This document shows, one piece after another, positions 47,601-58,994 of a stretch of DNA of 64,000 bases (positions are counted from its first letter, which is position 1; every line of letters starts with the position of its first letter). The notes beneath the pieces are model-generated. The model saw only the letters and a program-made list of their open reading frames with translations. It made no database searches and had not been told where the DNA came from. The position numbers and the translations under genes were made by a program. The DNA is taken from the NCBI RefSeq assembly GCF_000003855.2, contig NW_003101681.1, forward strand, positions 504,944-568,943. Direction: 5' to 3'. The stretch is from Blastomyces gilchristii SLH14081 (taxonomy: Eukaryota > Ascomycota > Eurotiomycetes > Onygenales > Ajellomycetaceae).

Positions 47601-48155
47601 GGCATGTCTGGTATTGGTCAACCCCATCGCCGTCGGACAAAAATCGAACAGCAGAATGGCTACAATCCAGTGTTTAACGACCAATTTAAACTATCCCTAG
47701 AGACAAAGTACCCCGATCTCGTCTTCGTCCGTTGGGTCGTCCGCAACTCCCCCGACGGACGAAGTTTTGGTGGTAACAACAGCGTGCAGCCTGCCACTTT
47801 TACCGCAAAATTGAGTAGTCTCTTACAAGGGTACAGATATCTACCTCTCTATGATGCGAGCGGCGACCAATATCTATTCTCGACGCTATTCTGCAAAATC
47901 ACCAAATTCGACCCTGTTCCAGTCCGGCGAGCTGGTTTCGAAGGGTGGAGAGGGGATCAGAAGGGCATAATCAGGCAAATTAGACACACATTGTCAAAAC
48001 GCACATCACCTACCGAGAGGGACAAGGAGAGGGACAGTGATCGGGATCGGGGGAAGGGTAAGGACGCACCTCAAAAATCAGAAGACTCTCATCCCCGAAA
48101 TAAAAGGTCTTCTTCCACCGATAGCTCCTCTTGCACTATTCCATCTCTACCATAA
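44694..48155 (+). CDS. PLC1: Phosphoinositide-specific phospholipase C, single exon, 1153 aa
   Basis: An uninterrupted frame starts at the ATG at 44694 (MASGGWPSPST). A Ser/Pro-rich N-terminal 150 residues is followed by a PH-like domain (about 230-350, LDLILHRGSPLTKVTKHKRK) and an EF-hand-like region (about 380-480, ITKADTEGKGRLNFAQFKDF). The X box is near 535-680, with catalytic histidines in SSHNTYLLG and VSHGHTMT and the metal-site CVEIDCWDG. An X-Y linker of about 90 residues is low complexity. The Y box (about 770-890) includes GYKFHSFNSPESKRFNHVYS and FDPNSFWRRGVQMVAMNWQT, and a C2 domain (about 910-1070) follows. The tail is basic and Ser-rich. It cleaves PIP2 to IP3 and diacylglycerol at the plasma membrane. 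All catalytic motifs are present. It is longer than yeast Plc1 because of the N-terminal and C-terminal extensions. Confidence 0.93.
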   Translation: MASGGWPSPSTLKDNSHSRLNSSPSQGPRRIPFQDVLSSSTLSSTAPSVSGFGPSGPSKSSPGLPAHFSSAPSPSTFSLNGSADSSRDPAVRNTFSPTFALGSPLPLELPESVMAFPTYPNAPPSGIDGIGNNATSNKAPGLMRRLSRGTANKLSRRRQSTSHHDKRDNSSGPVIMRRRSDSKTGTTTSRDSGLDSSYEEEEEGCGTWCKPETNSTTNGYNMSGTATHTCTAPELDLILHRGSPLTKVTKHKRKRVTFFLDLHAAKVYWDLSNPAKRLYIDDIKEIRTGLDARNYREEHDIPENLENLWFTIIFTNPEQSKNKPIKTMHLIAPNEATLELWTNILDDISRYRIGLMAGLAGTQSDTVLKAHWQREISRRVLEPGEESLDRNAIEALCQSLHINCSKNMLRAQITKADTEGKGRLNFAQFKDFLQRLRDRKDIREIFRSVAADPVQGLTLDEFLHFLREVQRENVEENRNYWCSTFESFSRNSKQRPEPRNSPDSRMDLDAFSAFLISPKNSVHLIRYSPPKFDRPLNEYFISSSHNTYLLGRQVVGESSTEAYITALQNGCRCVEIDCWDGADGRPTVSHGHTMTKSVLFADCINVINRYAFQASEYPLILSLEVHCSPIQQLAMVEIMKETFGDKLVLQPLLTNCPILPSPDDLKHRILIKVKTADEEELLTSSHTHTTGRKRSSSSPFIRHTLPESNSISMPFSQTSHSVDAGSLPSWTAGRRSLTTTSISSASEDSDVGQLLTSTRKEKRRQKSRITRELAELGVYSRGYKFHSFNSPESKRFNHVYSFAEKAFERLCGDSESKALLEAHNRSFITRVYPSKFRVRSSNFDPNSFWRRGVQMVAMNWQTYDVGMQMNQAMFASGSDQTGYVLKPDSLRTSPSPRYIALSCDSKPKVDRKLVTFTVDIISAQQLPRLKGMGPDDSINPYVEIELFCADDKKKGLAFGEGGVNTSARNGMSGIGQPHRRRTKIEQQNGYNPVFNDQFKLSLETKYPDLVFVRWVVRNSPDGRSFGGNNSVQPATFTAKLSSLLQGYRYLPLYDASGDQYLFSTLFCKITKFDPVPVRRAGFEGWRGDQKGIIRQIRHTLSKRTSPTERDKERDSDRDRGKGKDAPQKSEDSHPRNKRSSSTDSSSCTIPSLP

Positions 48156-49178
48156 CAGATGAAATGGAAATCGCGAAAAAGCAATTTTCGCCATCTACTT
48201 TCCACCCCCAAACGGTGTTTGGGAATGGGTCTCATTGGACTCGACTGGCTCGACTCTTCATTACACAATCCCTCCATAGACGATACACTTGACGACACTT
48301 GACGACATGCATAATGCTAGCTCAAAATTAAACCGGAAAGGCGTTTTTTTCCCTTTGTTTTCCTCTCCTTTTTTGCCTGTGAAATTATTTCAGATTAGGA
48401 AGTTTGACATCAAATCTGGTATCAATAACATTACTTCGAAGCTTCAATTTGCATACTACGGGAAAGATACGGATAGAATGGGAACACGCTGTGTTTGGCA
48501 AGGGATTGCCTTGCTTATTTCTTTGTCTTTTCTATTTTTCTCTCCAGCACGATTGTGATTGTCAACGGCCAAATGTCTCATTTTATTTCCATAATCAGGC
48601 AGTAAAGCATATGGGTAATGAGCTTTCCCTTTCCTTGGTTGTTTTCTACTTGCGTTCATCATCCACATGGATTGCTGGAGGTTACGTAAACAGTCTTTTA
48701 TTACTATCGTTCTAATATCTCTGATGTATTGTTAAATTCTTCTTCGTTTTTTAACTCATATGCTATACCATACCATTCCGGAGAATAGTTTTTTAAGTAT
48801 TTACATTATTATGCCATACTTTCTTTTTTCTGTCCACTTAAGCCCTCTCTATTTGTTGAACTTGGTTATTCTTGCTGTTTGATCTCATGGCAAGGTAGCT
48901 TCGGGGGAATCGGAGCTGTGGATGAACAATACTCAAGGCGAATATACGCCTTTGTATACGCACGGTCGTACCGATGATGTCTATTCTACTCGTAAACGGG
49001 GCTACCGGATACTTGCATTGTACGCGCATTGCCTTATGATGCTAGCTTTGAAAACCTTTCGCCTTTTTGGTCATTCAGACGTCATTCAGACTATAGCGGT
49101 GCGAGCGTCCACCAGATCAAACCCCTCGAATTATCATATTGAAGCGGTGTTAACACAATTATTAATAGCATTACCAAG
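48156..49178. other. Convergent intergenic region (PLC1 / SDR)
   Basis: The 3' flanks of two convergent genes, AT-rich in places. Short ORFs only. Nothing recognised. Confidence 0.55.
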
Positions 49179-50029
49179 CTAACGCGTCGACGCAGTGATC
49201 CCCCCATCCACAACGATTTTCTGGCCAGTTATATACTCGGCCTGCTCAGAAGCCAAGAAAACCACAGCATACGCAACATCAAACGGATCTCCCATCCTCC
49301 CCATCGGTACAAGCCTGGTGTCTCTTTTCGACGAATCCCTCCAAATCCCCCCCGGCATACTTCTCCGCCAGCAATCCGACAAGTGGCGAATGAATCAAAC
49401 CAGGCACTACCACATTCAACCTAACACCCTTCTTCGCATAGATGACAGCAGTGGTCTTCGTGAACTGTATCACCGCCGCTTTCATCGCACTATAAGCGAC
49501 CTGTGGCTTGCCGATATAGAGCATCCCCGCAATCGAGGAGACATTGACAATCGGACCACCGCCCTCCTGCCCCTCCATTATCGGCAACACGTAGTGACAG
49601 CACAAATACACCGATTTCATATTGACGGTCGTCTGGCTGTCCCACGACTGCTCAGACATTTCCGCAGGCCCCGCAGGCTCCGATCGTCCGACGTTGTTGA
49701 CCAAGATATCGATGCGCCCGCCATAGCGCGCCAGGCATGCATCCACCAGCGCTGTCACATCGGCATCCTTAGTGACGTCAGCGCTCATCACAGTGCATTC
49801 ACCCGCCTCTGCCTCGATGCGGCGTTGAGTGTGTTGTGCTACGGAAAGGTGGAGGTCGCAGACAAATACCTTGGCCCCGTTTGCCGCCAGAACGCGGGCG
49901 GCTGCAGCGCCGTTTCCCCACATGTCTGGATCACCGGACTGGCCGATGCCTGTTAGTAGGACGACTTTCCCTTTGAGATCTGGGTAAATTGTGGGGTTGA
50001 AGGGGGGGGGTTGTCTTTGTGGTTGACAT
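49179..50029 (-). pseudogene. Short-chain dehydrogenase/reductase with two frame breaks
   Basis: The minus-strand text reads DLKGKVVLLTGIGQSGDPDMWGNGAAAARVL (Rossmann fold), ILVNNVGRSE, the catalytic Ser in NVSSIAG, YSAMK with the catalytic Tyr and Lys, then VPGLIHSPLV and the C-terminal VPMGRMGDPFDVAYAV...YITGQKIVVDGGITAS. Two breaks prevent one frame. The ATG at 50029 (MSTTKTTPP) is out of frame with the Rossmann motif because of a nine-G run at 50002-50010. Near 49311-49320, one extra base separates ...GFVEKRHQ from LVPMGRMG. All catalytic residues survive, so it is either a young pseudogene or a gene with two consensus errors, one at a homopolymer. Substrate unknown (classical SDR). Confidence 0.75.
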
Positions 50030-52227
50030 CATTCTAGCGAGGAGGGTTGAGGAACAAGGGATTGCCGTGGATAACAGAACAAAGACTGTGGCTGTCTCCC
50101 CTGAAATTATTTGGACCACTATCCTTTTTCCTTCCTTTGATCCAGGTCTCTTCTTTGCTTTTCTCCTTTTCTCCAATCTTAAATATTTTTGGCTCTTGGG
50201 ATGGGAATGTTCCAGAAAGAAGTGTTATCGACCGCAGTTGTACGAGAAATATACAACAACCTCGATGCAAATTTGAGTTTCACGACAAATTTTAGTGCAG
50301 GACTGATTTATAGTTTGATCTGTTTGATCTGTAGCAGCTGGCATCAGGAATCGCAGATTTGTATGATGTAACTAGCGGGGTTATAGCTGGGGCGGGACAG
50401 CCGAGTCGATCTTATCGGGATCGGCAGTCTCGGCAATTCGGTGGCCTCATCCAACATCGGCTCGGGAATTTTGGTCCTCCCGCCTTCAGGAACGGGCCGA
50501 ACCCTCAAAGTGCTAATTTCACCTAACCCTTCGCACGATCGGTTGTTAAGCATAACACCATCATTGGGGCAAGGGATTTGGTGCCCGATTCCCAAAAGAA
50601 TTATGAGCCTCAAAGCATAATCTACGTCAATATCCGGAACATCCTCTATATATATATGTATCATAGATCTCACCGAATTTCAAGTTTTTAAACCTGTACA
50701 TGTAAGTATGATGAATAGCGAACAATCTTTGTTGTCAGCGCACGAGCATTTTAAGATAGACGCGCAGGGTTAGGTTTAGAAACGTGCATACTTAAAATGG
50801 TAACTACGAGCGTCGTTGCTGCCGCCGACGAAAAATCAGTTGTATAGCTCAGATGAGGAAGTTGCGACAGAGACCTGTTGGGATGGGCCACTTGCAGCCT
50901 CAGGGAAAGAATGAAAGAAAGAACTGTCTCTCTCCTCAGCAGTTACAACTTCCGTTTGTTAGAGGTAGTGGTGGCTCCTTCCTCGAACACCACTGCTCTT
51001 TCCAAAATTCATCTCTCATCTCATCTCTTCTTCCCTTTTCTCCACCGTTAACAACAGCGTGAATAGGTGCCTACCCTACCCCTGCCTCCCACCGCCCATC
51101 CGCAGAACTAATTCAATGCAGTGGCAAATAAATGATGACGTTGACGGAGATTTGTAGGCCTCCTTATCCTCGTGCCGGCGTTCCCCTGGCACCCTCTGGT
51201 GCCGGCCTGGGCCCGCGCAATCCACAAGGAGCGGCTTGCATGCCTGTAGCAGCAATCGGTATCCCGGAAGTTGAGGTCGCGGCCAATGAATTCACATTTT
51301 GACCTTGAAGACTTACAGAATGGCAGAGGCAGTCTCAATGCTTCCACGCTCTTGGATTCTGAGCTAGCATTCATACTGTGTGATGTTGATGATCCCTCGG
51401 TGGCCCACCACAAGCACCAACAATAGTTATCCCTCTGATGCTTTCGGCATGGCCCACGCTGATGAGAAGAGGAGAGCTGGCATGGAAGGAGGGCAACTGT
51501 GAAGAGTCGCACTTCTGCGCGGGTGAGTGGTAGCCCTTCTGGAATGAAGCTCAGGTGAGTTCAATTTGTTGACTTGATTATTACTCTCATCAGAGGTCGA
51601 AAAATAAAAGGTGGTCGTCCACGGTAACTCGTCCACCATCCGTGGTGAACCTGTTAGGTACTGCTTTCATTTTCCATGTTGTGGTAGTGTTTCAAATAGC
51701 TAGCTACCCGAAACGGCGAACAGAGAGTAATTCCACTTTTTTTTTTATCTTAAGAATAATGCCAGCCTGGTGGATACCAGTTTATTTTGCATGTAATGGT
51801 TTTCGTCCAAGGTGTGACCAGGTTCCGTAGGTAGCTAGGGACATACAATTGGGATATAGACTTGAATGAGGTAGGCTCCCCGGTGATTCTGTAGTCCGTC
51901 CAAATCGGCACTCTCGATCCTCCTTAAGTAATTAGACAGACTTTCTTTTCTATATTCGATATTCGACATTGCCACTTCTCAACTTATAGACCCTTCTCTC
52001 GGCTGCAGAGAGCTTTTCTAGCTGCAGAAGCAAAATATCGAGGGCATCGAAAATGGTCAGCAGACCAGTCCACGCTCAGAAGTCCACCTTTCATGGCGTG
52101 GAATAACAGAAGGGAACCTGGGTGTTGATGCCAAAGACTTGGGGGCAGGCGATGGAAAGCCAATATGTGTCTACCTTGGTGGAAATGATAGAAATGCAGT
52201 ACAATGTAGAGGTTGTAGCTCGAAACA
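50030..52227. other. Intergenic region without recognised gene
   Basis: About 2.2 kb with short ORFs on both strands (up to 134 codons at 51108-51512, minus) that show no domain and awkward composition. Nothing supportable. Confidence 0.5.
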
Positions 52228-52336
52228 GGCGCGATGGCGGAGTGGTTAACGCGAGAGACTAGAATTAAGTAACTTAACTTACCCTTTAACTAATCTCTTC
52301 CCTTCGGGGGCGTAGGTTCGAATCCTGCTCGCGTCG
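52228..52336 (+). tRNA. tRNA-Ser (anticodon AGA) with intron
   Basis: The acceptor stem GGCGCGA (52228-52234) pairs with TCGCGTC (52329-52335), with one G-T wobble. The D arm is GCG-loop GAGTGGTTAA-CGC. The anticodon stem AGAGA/TCTCT (52254-52258, 52294-52298) encloses loop CT-AGA-A with anticodon AGA at 52261-52263. An intron of about 28 nt (52265-52292) follows one base after the anticodon, the canonical nuclear position. A long variable arm (TCCC-TTCG-GGGG) marks a class II tRNA, as in serine. The T arm is GTAGG-TTCGAAT-CCTGC. The discriminator is G at 52336; CCA is not encoded. Confidence 0.92.
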
Positions 52337-52348
52337 AATTTACTGTTC

Positions 52349-52361
52349 TTTTTTTTTTTTA
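52349..52361 (+). terminator. RNA polymerase III terminator (poly-T)
   Basis: A run of eleven or more T shortly after the tRNA 3' end, the standard polymerase III stop signal. Confidence 0.7.
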
Positions 52362-52720
52362 TTTCTTTTTTTTTAATTTCTTTTTGGAGTTGCTGCGTTA
52401 TGGAGCCAAGGATAATTCCATTGGTTCGAATACGCCAACAGCATAGAGAAATGTACTCTGTAACCCATGTGAAAACATTGAATATCATCAGCCGAACAAA
52501 AAAGTGTTCATCAACATTGGGACTTGAAACCCGAAAAAGCGAAAATAGCCAACGGGATTACGTGCACAACTTAGAACATGTAAAAACTTAACAACTGAAA
52601 AGAACCACGCCGTCGGATACCCAGAAAATGAAACAAATATTCACATGGACGGAAGTAGGGAAAGCCCATGGTCTCTTAAAAACGATCATTCCTAAACGCA
52701 CCATCCTATCCATCTGCTTT

Positions 52721-53588
52721 TCAACTGTGTTCCTCATCAAGGCCAAGGATGGTTCTCAAAACCGAAACTTCACTGTGGTCGCGAGTGTTTTTCATGATAT
52801 GGCAGAATGGAACATTAACTTTAATTTCTTCATCGCCACCCTCCGCTCCGTTTGCGAATTCAGCTTCGAACAAGAGCTCCCCTCCATTCTGCCATTTGTT
52901 TCCAGATTGAAGCATATCGCCGGAGAGTAATCGGCCAAGGGTCGTAGTAATTCCCCGAATTACTAAGGAGAACATCGAGGACGTGGAATAGTTTGGAGCG
53001 TTATCTCCAGCGTCCAATGTCATTTTCATGTCAAACAAAGCATGGAGGCATCGAGTAGGGTCTGTATATATGGGGAATGGGCATTTCGTGGTGTCCCTGT
53101 AAGTCGCAATGAGACTTGAAGCGCCGCAACCAACGATGATAATAGTAGTATTGGTGGGTAACTGCGATGGCGCTGGAATACTCTCGGACACGGCCTTGAC
53201 ATAGTCTTGACAGCTCTGTAAAGAAAAAAGTCAAATAGTGGTTCTGTTCGAAACATGTGCTCAAACCATTTGAACACAGAAACAACGAGCTTCAGGTTGA
53301 GGCCTTTTGTAGCTCTCTGCTTTCTCCTGGAGATGGATCTATGCTCGCAACTCAGGAGCAGGGGCAAATTTGAAAATTCTATACTAATGAACGCGAACAA
53401 CTTACTCCGCAAAAGAAATGGCGAATGAAAATAATTAATGTTCGCTTCTTTTCCCCTCGTCCCGATGGTTTATACAAATCTCCAAACAGTACTTCATTCC
53501 CATCCGCATCTAAAACAGAGAGCTTAGCAGCGTCTCTTAAGGTAGACTCTGAGGGCATCTCAAGAGGGGAATGGGTTGGGGGATTCAT
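52721..53588 (-). CDS. AhpC/TSA-like (thioredoxin-fold, AhpC-TSA_2) protein, 2 exons, 225 aa
   Basis: Exons 53588-53406 (61 codons, ATG at 53588, MNPPTHSPLEMP) and 53215-52721; the 190-bp intron has donor GTAAGT and acceptor TACAG, with a phase 0 join giving FIRHFFCG-SCQDYVKAVSES. The VLDADGNEVLFGDLYK strand, the C-G-S-C pair at the thioredoxin-fold active-site position, TTIIIVGCGASSLI, CPFPIYTDPTR and the C-terminal CHIMKNTRDHSEV-LRTILGL are diagnostic of the AhpC-TSA_2/PRXL2 family. Members are presumed peroxide- or disulfide-handling proteins; no substrate can be assigned. The intron is long for this window but its splice sites are good. Confidence 0.85.
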
Positions 53589-55016
53589 GGTTGAACTTTT
53601 GCTTTGCGTAAGCCTCTCTCGAGTGTGTAGTATGTTTGTTGTGTCTTCGCGTTGTTGCAGTCAGTGACTACTATTTAGCTGGTTGGGGAATACGACGGGT
53701 TGTTGGAGATGGCTTAAAACTGAGGCGGGTGGTGTGGCTCCAATAAGTTAATGTGGATGCCCTCCTCTCCTCACGGCCGTACGCTGCGTATCTAGAGGCT
53801 GGACCGAACAGCGGCGGGCGTAACTTAAACCTTAGAACTAGTTAGGCAAGGACCGGACCAGGGTTAGCTTTTCGCCATGCCGCCCGTAGGCAGAGTTCTA
53901 GTTACTGTCTTCAACTCACTGCTTTGTCTTGACCAAGATCTAAACAGTGGGCAATGTCAAACCAATAAACTATCATTGCCGGTAGAATGATGTAAGACGA
54001 GGAGAACATCAGCTTTCTTGCAAAATCAAATAATGGTTATCTACTTCTGAACACCTAGAGACGAACCAATGAAGTCAAGAAATCTATGTTCACTAACTCC
54101 GTACCGTGAAATCATAATATTTAAATGGGAAACTGGATTGAGAGTTCTCCCGCTAGATAAGGACGTTAGCAGGAGTTGCTATAAGCATGCAGAAGAATAT
54201 AGATACGGGATATCTAATACCCTGTCGATATACGTTCCACACCACCCAATGACCTATGCCCCTATTACTATGATGGAACTACAGAATGGCTACTGAAATA
54301 TTTCAGATATACTGAAGAAATCATAACTGTATTGTCGACCAATTTCAAACTAAAACGGCATAGAATAAACAAATTTTGCGCATATATTTTCCCCCGGCCA
54401 ACCGCCATCATCAACGTTCAAATTGTGTTCTTAGAATAGCATTTGCTTAAAGTACTTCTCTAGGAGAGCACTTCGCCACAGAAGTTGTATCCACCAGCCT
54501 TACCAGGAATATAAATATACGCTGCTGCGTTACAACTTTTCTCACACCCACAGATGCGGTGTGCAAGAGCCGCAGTTAACCGCCCGCCTTTCCACCTCCA
54601 CGCCACATGGCATGCGTGCACATTCCTAACTTGATAGCGGGTTTCTAGTACTTCGCTTTAAATCAAAACCACTAGGATGCACGTGAACCAGGTCGCAAAT
54701 TGCATCTGCATGGATGTGTACCGTGTTTTGTCAAATGGGTAGCTTGCATGTAAGTTAGAAACTAATACATGAAGATTCCGGCTTGACCTAAATGTGAGGT
54801 CGAGTAACAGTGGTTGGTTCTCGAACCAAAAGCGTATCCGAATAGGTGCAAAAAAGCGACGGGCGAGAAGAGAGAGCCGCAGGCCTCGAAAGCTCTTGTT
54901 CGGGCGTCAGGCAACGCATTCTCATCATGGATGGTGACTCGCGAAATTCACGTTTACTTCTGCAACAGATGTAAAGTTTCCTGTCGATGGTGATATAGTC
55001 ATGGACTCGCAAGCTC
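53589..55016. other. Intergenic region (AhpC/TSA-like promoter, UPF1 3' flank)
   Basis: About 1.4 kb containing the upstream region of the AhpC/TSA-like gene and the 3' flank of UPF1. Only short ORFs without domains. Confidence 0.5.
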
Positions 55017-58000
55017 TCAGTCGTAGTTTCCACCAATTTGACTTGCAAAAGCTGTCGAGACACTGCGTGCGTCATCATCATCGGCTGGGTTACCGCGGCC
55101 GCCACGAGGAACACGAATGCTCGCCGAACTTCCACCAAAGATGCTGCCGTTATCACTAGGGCCAGGTTTATATGGCTCTGCACGACCACCAGATTCGACG
55201 TAGCGTTTCAAGCGGTCAGACTGGCTCATGCTTGCCTGCTTATTCATATCGTGAATGCTTAAACCGGAGAGGCTAACGCCGCCTTGTCCGACGACACTGC
55301 CCGTGATATCGGACTCAGTTGCTGCGACAGACTCGCCAGTAACGCTAGGCGCGCCTTTACCTCTAGATCCATTGGCACGGCGGTGGCCTGGAAGTTGCGG
55401 CCAGGGATCGGCAAAGTTCCGGAACATGTGGGGATATCCAGATGGAATAGCAACCCCTCCGAGAGCGGATGAATGAACTGAGGAGACGTCATCTGGGATG
55501 TAACTCGCCACAGATCCCGTGTCATGATAGTCACCGCGATGGCCATTCCTGCCATTGACCATCCCACTGGCCATGTTAGAGGCGTGATTATAAGCCACCT
55601 GGAAACGCTGTGGTCCGCGGTAGGCCTGTTTCGGACGAGGGAATTGGACAAGGGACACCTGCAAGTTTGACAACGGCCCTTCCACGAGGCAGTTCTTCTC
55701 TTTGAAATGCAGTAGAAGGTAGTTCCACAGAGGATGCTTCGATAGAACTTTCGGGTTGCCTAGGATGACTAGTCCATATTTGGCACGGGTAAGCGCGACA
55801 TTAAGCCGACGTGGGTCACTCAAAAATCCAATTCCCTGATGGTCGTTGGATCTGACACAGGAGAGCACGATATAATCTTTCTCTCGGCCTTGGAAAGCAT
55901 CAACTGACGCCACCTCGATTTCTTTGTAAAGTTCCTTCTTGAAAGTGCCAGTTGCCTGCATGGAGCTGACAACGTAACTACGCTGCCCTTCATACGGGGT
56001 AATAATCCCGATGCTAGAAGGCTTCACGCCAGCTTTGAAAAACCTGGTAACAATTTTCTCCACGTTGGCAGCTTCGGTACGATTTAAATATGACGTTCCT
56101 GATGCCGAAATTTCCTCATTTCCTAGGTTTGACCAGAACATCATAGGGTTGTGCGCCACAGGCCAGGGGAAATCAACGTCCTTAAGAAGACGTTCAGACT
56201 CTGTCACACCGTTCTGCAAGGATCCATCGTAGAACATGTTTGAAGGGAACTCGGATAGACATGGATGCATGCGATACTGCACGTTGAGACGGATAGGCGC
56301 GCATCCAAGGATGACCAAGCGCTCAAATAGAGACTGGTTGAGCCCAGCTTTTGCCGCCTTCTTGTTCATGATAACAGGTCCTAGCTGTTGATGGTCGCCA
56401 ACAAGAACAACTTGCTTGCATCCTAGGACGAGGGGAATCATGCACTCGGGTTCCGCAGATTGAGTAGATTCATCAATAAGGACGGTTCGGAATTTGAACT
56501 TTGCGAGGCGTGGATCGCCAGCACCAACGCAGGTACAGCAAATAACATCCGCATTGCTCAAGATCTCTTTCTCCGCAGCACGAACAAGTTGCTTGAACTT
56601 TTTCTCATCTTGGCTAGAAAGCTCACCCAGCTCAGCCTTCAGTTGATTGAGTTTGACAAGTTCGATATTGCTGTCATTGTTATGGACCTGTTCATGAAGG
56701 GAAAGGAAACCCACAGGGGATTCCACATCCTCTCGTGACTTGGCAGTGACCCGAACAGTCTTCAGCCCAGTTCTGTGGATGCGTTCGCAAAGTTGGTCAA
56801 CCGCAACATTAGACGGTGCGCAGACTAACACTTGGCCGCCGTTTATTTTTGCCAGGTTATAAATAATATTAGCTGAAGTGACGGTTTTCCCAGTGCCAGG
56901 AGGTCCTTGAATTAAGCTCAAAGGTTTCTGAAGGACGCTTTTCACAGCATTAGTCTGACTGCTGTTGAGGTCTGGAAGACCTGGCACGCTGAACTTCTTG
57001 GGCATTTGAGTTCTCATAGGCCCAGCGGCAACCTCATTCCCCAAAAGTCGATGGAAGATGTAACCCGAAACGCTCATCTCATCAACAGCAAATGTTTTCA
57101 TGGCTAGCTGCATTCGGTCAAAGGATGTCGCCTTCCAAACATAATCAGCTGTGAAATTATGCGTGCAGTCAGTGGGGACAGATTTATGATCGCCTTTGGT
57201 TCGCAATTCAATAGTAACCTCGTCAGACTGATTGTTAGGAATTTTAATGACGTATCCTACTCCATCCCATTTAGGTCGCAGCTCTCCAGTATATTTAAGC
57301 CGCATTTCATCACCAACAGCCAACTTCACATCGCCAAGTTCCAGCTTCGGGAGAACAAAACTCGCCAGATGCTTGTTGTTCAGTCCTAGGTCCCACCGCA
57401 CAACCAAGCCGTCTTGAGATTGGGCCTCTTTCAATTTGCGATCATAGTCGGCTTCGATCTTCACAAGGGGGCCGAATACGTTCTGGTATTGGTAAGCGTC
57501 GTCATATCGAAGGAGGACTGGCGCAGGTTCGTCATCAACACCCGTTGCTTTCTCGAGATCTTCAACAGTAGCCGATGCATTATCTTTCCACATCTCCTCT
57601 AGCTTCGCGATCATTTGAGGGCTTAGATGCCGCGCGCGAAGTTGTTCTTGGTCAGACGGAGAGCTCACGAGCCATGGTAAAAAGGAACGGTCCTCGATAA
57701 GAGGCTGCCAGCGGGACGTATCCCAGTTCATATCTTTCGAGGAAGGCATCGCAGCGCAAGGTTGCCGACAGAGTAGCACCACAACAGTGTCGGATTTGGC
57801 GGGAATAAAGCCTAGAAGGAAAACATTTTTCGTCCCACAATTGTAGCATTCGAGAATTGTGTCACCAAGCGACGATTCGGGGTGCAGCTGAACTTCCTTA
57901 TGCCTTGCTCTGACTAGGTGATTGACGATATGAGATGAGGAGGTGTTGCCACGCGCGCTGCAAAACCACTTGGTGCAAGTTAAGCACTTCACTACGCTGC

Positions 58001-58388
58001 TTGGATTATGAATTCCACAGTAACTAAAAAAAGGAAGAGCCAAAAGTCAGTATGCTGTAATCATAAACTCCATCACTTTGGCACATCCAGCGACGGAACT
58101 TATATCTCCAACTTACGCGCATGAGTGAACAGGTAGTTCCTTTTCTTCCTCCGGTTTGGTGGCGGTCGTTTTGATCCCATCGACAGGGACGCTAGCCATG
58201 CTTTCCAAATCATCATCCTCGAAGCTATCCGATATCTCGTCTTCATCATCATGTTGTCGTTTTCGAGGCCCGGTGGCTAAATTTAAGATGCTTTCATCGC
58301 CATCGATGGTAGACATGTCGTCTCCAGCGTTAATCGTAGAAGCAGAGTCTGAAACTAGATGATTTCCCATATAGTTAAAAGCCTCCAT
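55017..58388 (-). CDS. UPF1: ATP-dependent RNA helicase Upf1/Nam7 (nonsense-mediated decay), 2 exons, 1092 aa
   Basis: Exons 58388-58117 and 58023-55017; the 93-bp intron has donor GTAAGT and acceptor TTTAG, joining [14 protein letters not shown] in phase. The start is the ATG at 58388 ([10 protein letters not shown]); a longer frame begins only with GTG. An acidic N-terminus ([14 protein letters not shown]) precedes the Cys/His-rich zinc domain (about 90-215: [23 protein letters not shown]) that binds Upf2. The superfamily 1 helicase core has [12 protein letters not shown] (about 465), [11 protein letters not shown] (about 610), [42 protein letters not shown] and [14 protein letters not shown] Gly/Ser-rich C-terminus contains several Ser-Gln pairs. 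It acts in cytoplasmic surveillance of premature stop codons. All motifs intact. Confidence 0.95.
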
Positions 58389-58994
58389 ATTGACGTATAT
58401 CACTTTCTCCCAAATCTATTGTCTTTCCCTTCGAGCGTTGCAGCTTGTGCAGAAGCACAGTGATTCCGTTTTCGGAGTGAAGTCGAACCTCGCATTCAGA
58501 ACGACCGAATAAAAGAAAATTATTTGTCACTAGTAACCGGAGAAATTTCAAACAGTCAGCATCAAATTTTGTTTTTGTACAGTCCGTCACGAGCATTTTT
58601 GACGGGCAGATATCCCATTTACAGCGAGAACCATGCATAGCCAGTTGAGGGGAGCGTACAGCAGAAATAGCCACAAGGCAAGAATAGAAAACTGAGTCAC
58701 TTCCGTTCTGCAACCCAAGGATCTATGGCACACAGACAATTAAAAAAGGTCGAAATAGTTAGAGGTTACCACCTGGGTAGTGGGAGTGATGGTCCCGGAT
58801 GGCAATAAGTTGATGATCCTATCGCTACGACCCGCGAAATCTGCGATAGTTACAACTACGGCAGCCGCGGCTAACCACAAGTGCAGTTTCTAGTTCCCCG
58901 TTAAATAAAAAATAAAGTCAAAAATATCGGCATAGCGCACATGGTCCTTCAGTCAGCAGCCTTGCGTCCTTCAGCAACTAAACCACGGGTCAAA
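58389..58994. promoter_or_regulatory. Divergent promoter, UPF1 / IMP4
   Basis: About 600 bases between divergent start codons. A 112-codon minus-strand ORF (58375-58713) starts with a non-ATG codon and has no domain; it is treated as leader. Confidence 0.5.
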
